Position numbers and translations under genes: made by a program | Assembly: GCF_041146395.1 (NCBI RefSeq) | Contig: NC_091006.1 | Coordinates: 5,834,001 to 5,898,000, forward strand | Reading direction: 5' to 3' | DNA length: 64,000 nucleotides | From: Eulemur rufifrons | Taxonomy: Eukaryota > Chordata > Mammalia > Primates > Lemuridae | The notes under the pieces: model-generated | Seen by the model: only the letters and a program-made list of their open reading frames with translations | What the model was told of the DNA's origin: nothing | Database searches by the model: none | Part shown: positions 60,641 to 64,000 of the stretch, one piece after another | How the letters are laid out: each line of letters begins with the position of its first letter | How positions within the stretch are numbered: position 1 is the first letter of the stretch

Positions 60641-62150
60641 TAGTATTGTTATTGTGATAAAATATGGTAAAATATACATAACATGAAATTTACTATTTAA
60701 AAGATTTTATTGTAAAATATATACAACATAAAATTTTCTGTTTTACAGTTAGCTTTGGCTTGACAGTGGTGGTTATCTCACAACGCATAGGTATATCAAA
60801 ACAAGTTACATACCTTAAGTATAAACAATTTTTATGTGTCAATTATACTTCAAGAAAACTGGAAAAAAATGAGAAAATATACACAACTCATTTAGTAACC
60901 TAGAATTCAAGTGTTTAATTTTCTGATACTTTATTATGTCCAGTTATATTACTGATAAATGTAGTTACCAAAAACATTTACCATTTTTAAGTGTACAGTT
61001 CTGTAGCATTAAGTACATTCACATTGTTGTGCAGCCATCATCACCAGCCATCCGCAGAACATTTTTCATCTTGTAAAACTGAAGTTCTCTACCCATTAAA
61101 CAATAATTCCATCTCCCCCAACCCCCAGCCTCTGGCAACCTCCATTCTACTTTGTCTCTGTGAAATTGATGAGTGTAAGTGTCTCATAGAAGTGTTTGTC
61201 CTTTTATGACTAACATATTTCACTTAGTACATATTTAAGATTTATCCATGTTGTAACAAGTATCAGAATTTTCTTCCTTTTAAATAAATAATATTCCATT
61301 ATATGGATAGATCACATTTTGTTTATCCAGTCATCTGTTGATAGACACTTGGATCGCTTCCACCTTTTGGCTATAGTGAATAATACTGCTATTAACATAG
61401 GTGTACAAATATCTCTTTGAGTCCCTGCTTTTAGATCTTTTGGGTGTATACACAGAAGTGGAATTGCTGGATTGTATATACTTCTGTGTTTAATTTTTTG
61501 AGGAACTGCCGTGCTGTTTTCCGTAGTGGCTGCATCATTTTACATTCACACCAGCAACGCACAAGGGCTCCAGTTTCTCCACATCCTCCGCAATGCTTAT
61601 TTTTTGTTTTTTTGCTAAGAGCCTACTGGTTGTGAAGTGGTATCTCATTTGGTTTGCATTCCCCTAATAATTAGTAATGTTGAGCTTCTTTTCATTGCTA
61701 TATCTTTTCTTTGGAGAAATGTCTTTTGAGGTCCTTCGCCCATTTTTAAATCAGGTTGTTTTTTGTTGTTGAGTTGTAGGAGTTCAGCATTAACCCCTTA
61801 TCAGATACATGACTTTCAAATATTTTCTCGCATTCCATGCGTTGCCTTTTCACCTTGTTGATAGTGGTTTCTGATACTTAAAATTTTTACTTTTGATAAT
61901 ATCCAGTTTATCTATTCTTCCTTTTGTTGCCTGTACTTTTGGTGTCAGACTCAAGAAATCATTGCCAAATCCAATGTCATAAACTTCCTCCTGTTTTCTT
62001 CTAAGAGTTCCATAGTTTCAACCCTTACATTTACTAATAGATCTTTGTTCTATTTTGAGTTAATTTCTTTATCTGGTGTAAGGGAAGGGTCAAACTTTAT
62101 TCATTTACATATGGAGTTCCAGTTTTTCCGACACCATTTGTTAAAAGGAA
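60641..62150 (-). mobile_element. L1M LINE 3' part, minus strand, with internal insertion
   Basis: 'gtaaaatatacataacatgaaatttac' opens the 3' end. After an inserted segment it resumes at about 60975 (accatttttaagtgtacag) and runs through 'ctggcaacctccattctac', 'aataatattccattatatgg', 'gtatacacagaagtggaattgctgg', 'gtatctcatttggtttgc' and 'gacaccatttgttaaaagg'. It is collinear with reversed ORF2 to 62150, where the pseudogene inserted. Confidence 0.9.
60755..60875 (+). mobile_element. L1 3' terminus, plus strand, inside the antisense L1
   Basis: 'tggttatctcacaacgcataggtatatcaaaacaag', 'ccttaagtataaacaatttttatgtgtcaattatacttcaag' resembles a sense L1 3' end with a short A-rich tail. Confidence 0.6.
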
Positions 62151-62164
62151 GAACCTTATTTTTG

Positions 62165-62599
<435 letters not shown>

Positions 62600-62608
62600 T
62601 CATTTTTG

Positions 62609-62735
62609 AAAAGGTGACGGTAGTACCTCATGTGGTGTGGAGCACTCTCAGCTCCCTGCTGTGTATATACTAGTGCTTACGTGCTAATTGAAGTTGTGAA
62701 TATCAATAAAATCAACAACAGGACAGTTAATTTAA
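62609..62735. other. Unassigned short stretch after the pseudogene
   Basis: Possibly L1 debris. Nothing clear. Confidence 0.35.
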
Positions 62736-62870
62736 AATTTTTATTTAGTAAACATCGATTGAAGACCTACTCTGGGCCAGGCACCTATGAGCGAGGCAGA
62801 CACAGCCCACAGCCTCATGGAGCCCACAGCCAGGGAGAAAACACAAGAAACATGCAGCCGCATGAGTAAA
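62736..62870 (-). mobile_element. L2 3' fragment, minus strand
   Basis: 'atttagtaaacatcgattgaagacctactctgggccaggcacc' and 'gcctcatggagcccac' are the reversed L2 terminus. Confidence 0.82.
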
Positions 62871-63639
62871 TCCTATGTTCTGATTGTTCTGAACAAGAAT
62901 GGGATTTTTGAGCTGTAGGACAGGGGATTCACAGAGGCTCCCCAAGGATGTGCAGTTTAAGTATCATATTCTGGGTGCAAGTGGAAAAAGTGAATTTGGT
63001 AGACATCTCTAGATAAGCCTCGCTTCTGAACGTTTCCAGCTGTGGGCAGGGATTTCCAGATGGGCGTTGCTATGGAAGCATCTTCCATTTCTCACTTCCT
63101 GGCTGAGTTTATTTCCGAGTTTCCCGTGTCAGTGCCAGTTCCCAGCTGTAAATACAGACATGGTGGGTCCCCTTTTCCTGCTGCCTTGTAGCCTCTCAGA
63201 GAGCGGATGTGGCCCAAATCCAGCCTGGGAGCCTCCTCCGGGCAGAGTTAGTTGTGGAACCTACCAAGTCGTGGTTTCTCTTCCATCCCGGCTCTCTTTC
63301 CTTTGTCCTTCCTTGGGACTGTGCCAGCATGCCCCAGCCTGTTTTGAAACTTCAGACCCCAGCTTGTATCTGATGGAGAACAGAGCTCATGAGGGCTTCC
63401 TCCACCACTTGGCTACCCAAGGAGTAGAGTCAAATCTCTTTCATTCGGACCTCCTACTGCGCCAGATTTGCCACCCTTCTGACAGAAACTGGGCTAGCTG
63501 TTCTTTGGGACTGTTCGTGAAGAAAGGACTTGTTGACCTGAACAAAGGAACTGCAGCCGGGATGGGGGAGGGGTGTGGCTGATTGCTCACTGGGATTGAG
63601 ACGTTTCAGCTCCCTTCAGTGCTTTCAAGTAGTAATTGC
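62871..63639. other. Unassigned repeat-poor stretch
   Basis: No repeat is recognised. A 171-codon plus-strand frame (63067-63582) has no signal, domain or family resemblance I can see, and is treated as chance. Confidence 0.45.
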
Positions 63640-63790
63640 TGACGTGTTGAGAATTGACGGTGTGCTAGGTAGTCTTTAAATCGTTTTTAATCCTTTAACT
63701 ACTCAGTCAAGTATTTATAATCACCCCCATTTTACAGCTGGGGAAACTGTGGCAGGGGCAAGGTAAGTCTTTGGCCAAATTTCTGTACTG
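63640..63790 (-). repeat. MIR SINE, minus strand
   Basis: 'gaattgacggtgtgctaggtagtc', 'aatcctttaactactc' and 'cacccccattttacagctggggaaactgtggc' form the reversed MIR 3' half and core. Confidence 0.88.
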
Positions 63791-63892
63791 CAGCAGTTTA
63801 AGCAAAATGGGGAAATTTAACCGAAAGATGCCGGGGTGGCCCAGAGCCCTGCAGACCTGAAGTGAGGCCTCAGGAAGGACTGGGTACAGTCA

Positions 63893-64000
63893 GTAACTTG
63901 GTTGCAGGTAACAGAAGTACCATCCCCAATGGGCATAAACTCTAGGGGAAAGGATTGGCTCACTCAACTGGAAAGCCCAGAATTGGGGAGAGTGTCTGGG
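63893..64000. repeat. Unassigned recurrent repeat, copy 4 (runs off the window)
   Basis: 'acttggttgcaggtaacagaagtacc', then 'ggattggctcactcaactgg', has the opening shared with 22746, 37576 and 43455. It is cut by the window end. Confidence 0.5.

Noticed and set aside
63067..63582. 171-codon open frame, plus strand
   Set aside because: No repeat explains it, but there is no domain, no acceptor or donor pair around it and no codon signature I can trust. Kept as unassigned.

Overview
The window is mammalian nuclear DNA, almost certainly primate, and I see no intact protein-coding gene in it. Dimeric Alu elements place it in primates. Several Alus carry a layout I associate from memory with lemur-type (strepsirrhine) subfamilies: a 'cctgagcaagag' left arm, a long 'tagaaagaaatta..ggacaactaaaaatatata' middle linker, 'gaggttgctgtgagct', and a 'ctagcccgggcaac' 3' arm (24822-25156, 36962-37295, 38164-38489, 50636-50970, and minus-strand copies at 4684-4977 and 29341-29677). 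A lemuriform primate is the best guess. That is recognition of a repeat family, not a database result.

The sequence looks like intron or intergenic DNA dominated by transposon remains. Positions 1-26700 hold dense MIR and L2 fossils on both strands. Among them are a hAT-Charlie-like element split by an AluJ, a Tigger DNA transposon inserted in an L2 and itself hit by an Alu (3870-5800), L1 3' fragments, two ERVL/MaLR-type LTRs (12124-12606, 14940-15420), and local duplications around 11.7-14.5 kb. Positions 26735-33830 are one ancient near-full-length L1 on the minus strand, now cut by a hAT-like MITE, an Alu, a sense-strand L1, a truncated Alu and another Alu. Positions 34-41 kb hold a primate-age L1 3' end, an MLT1 LTR inside a MIR, lemur-type Alus, and an LTR split by an L1 and a hAT element. 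Positions 41-60 kb are rich in MIR and L2, with a three-armed Alu, a young Alu with a perfect target-site duplication, and (TC)n and (AC)n microsatellites. Positions 60.6-62.6 kb hold another minus-strand L1 carrying a processed pseudogene of the SMARCA5 (SNF2H) 3' end. The last 1.4 kb is mostly unassigned.

No tRNA, rRNA, snRNA, CRISPR array, CpG-island promoter or convincing exon chain was found. Open frames up to about 224 codons exist, but they run across repeats or lack any recognisable domain. The roughly 38 MIR fragments in 64 kb, with modest L1 and LTR content, are what one expects near or inside genes in open chromatin; that is inference. Repeat family names come from remembered consensus sequences and boundaries are by eye, usually good to about 10-20 bases.
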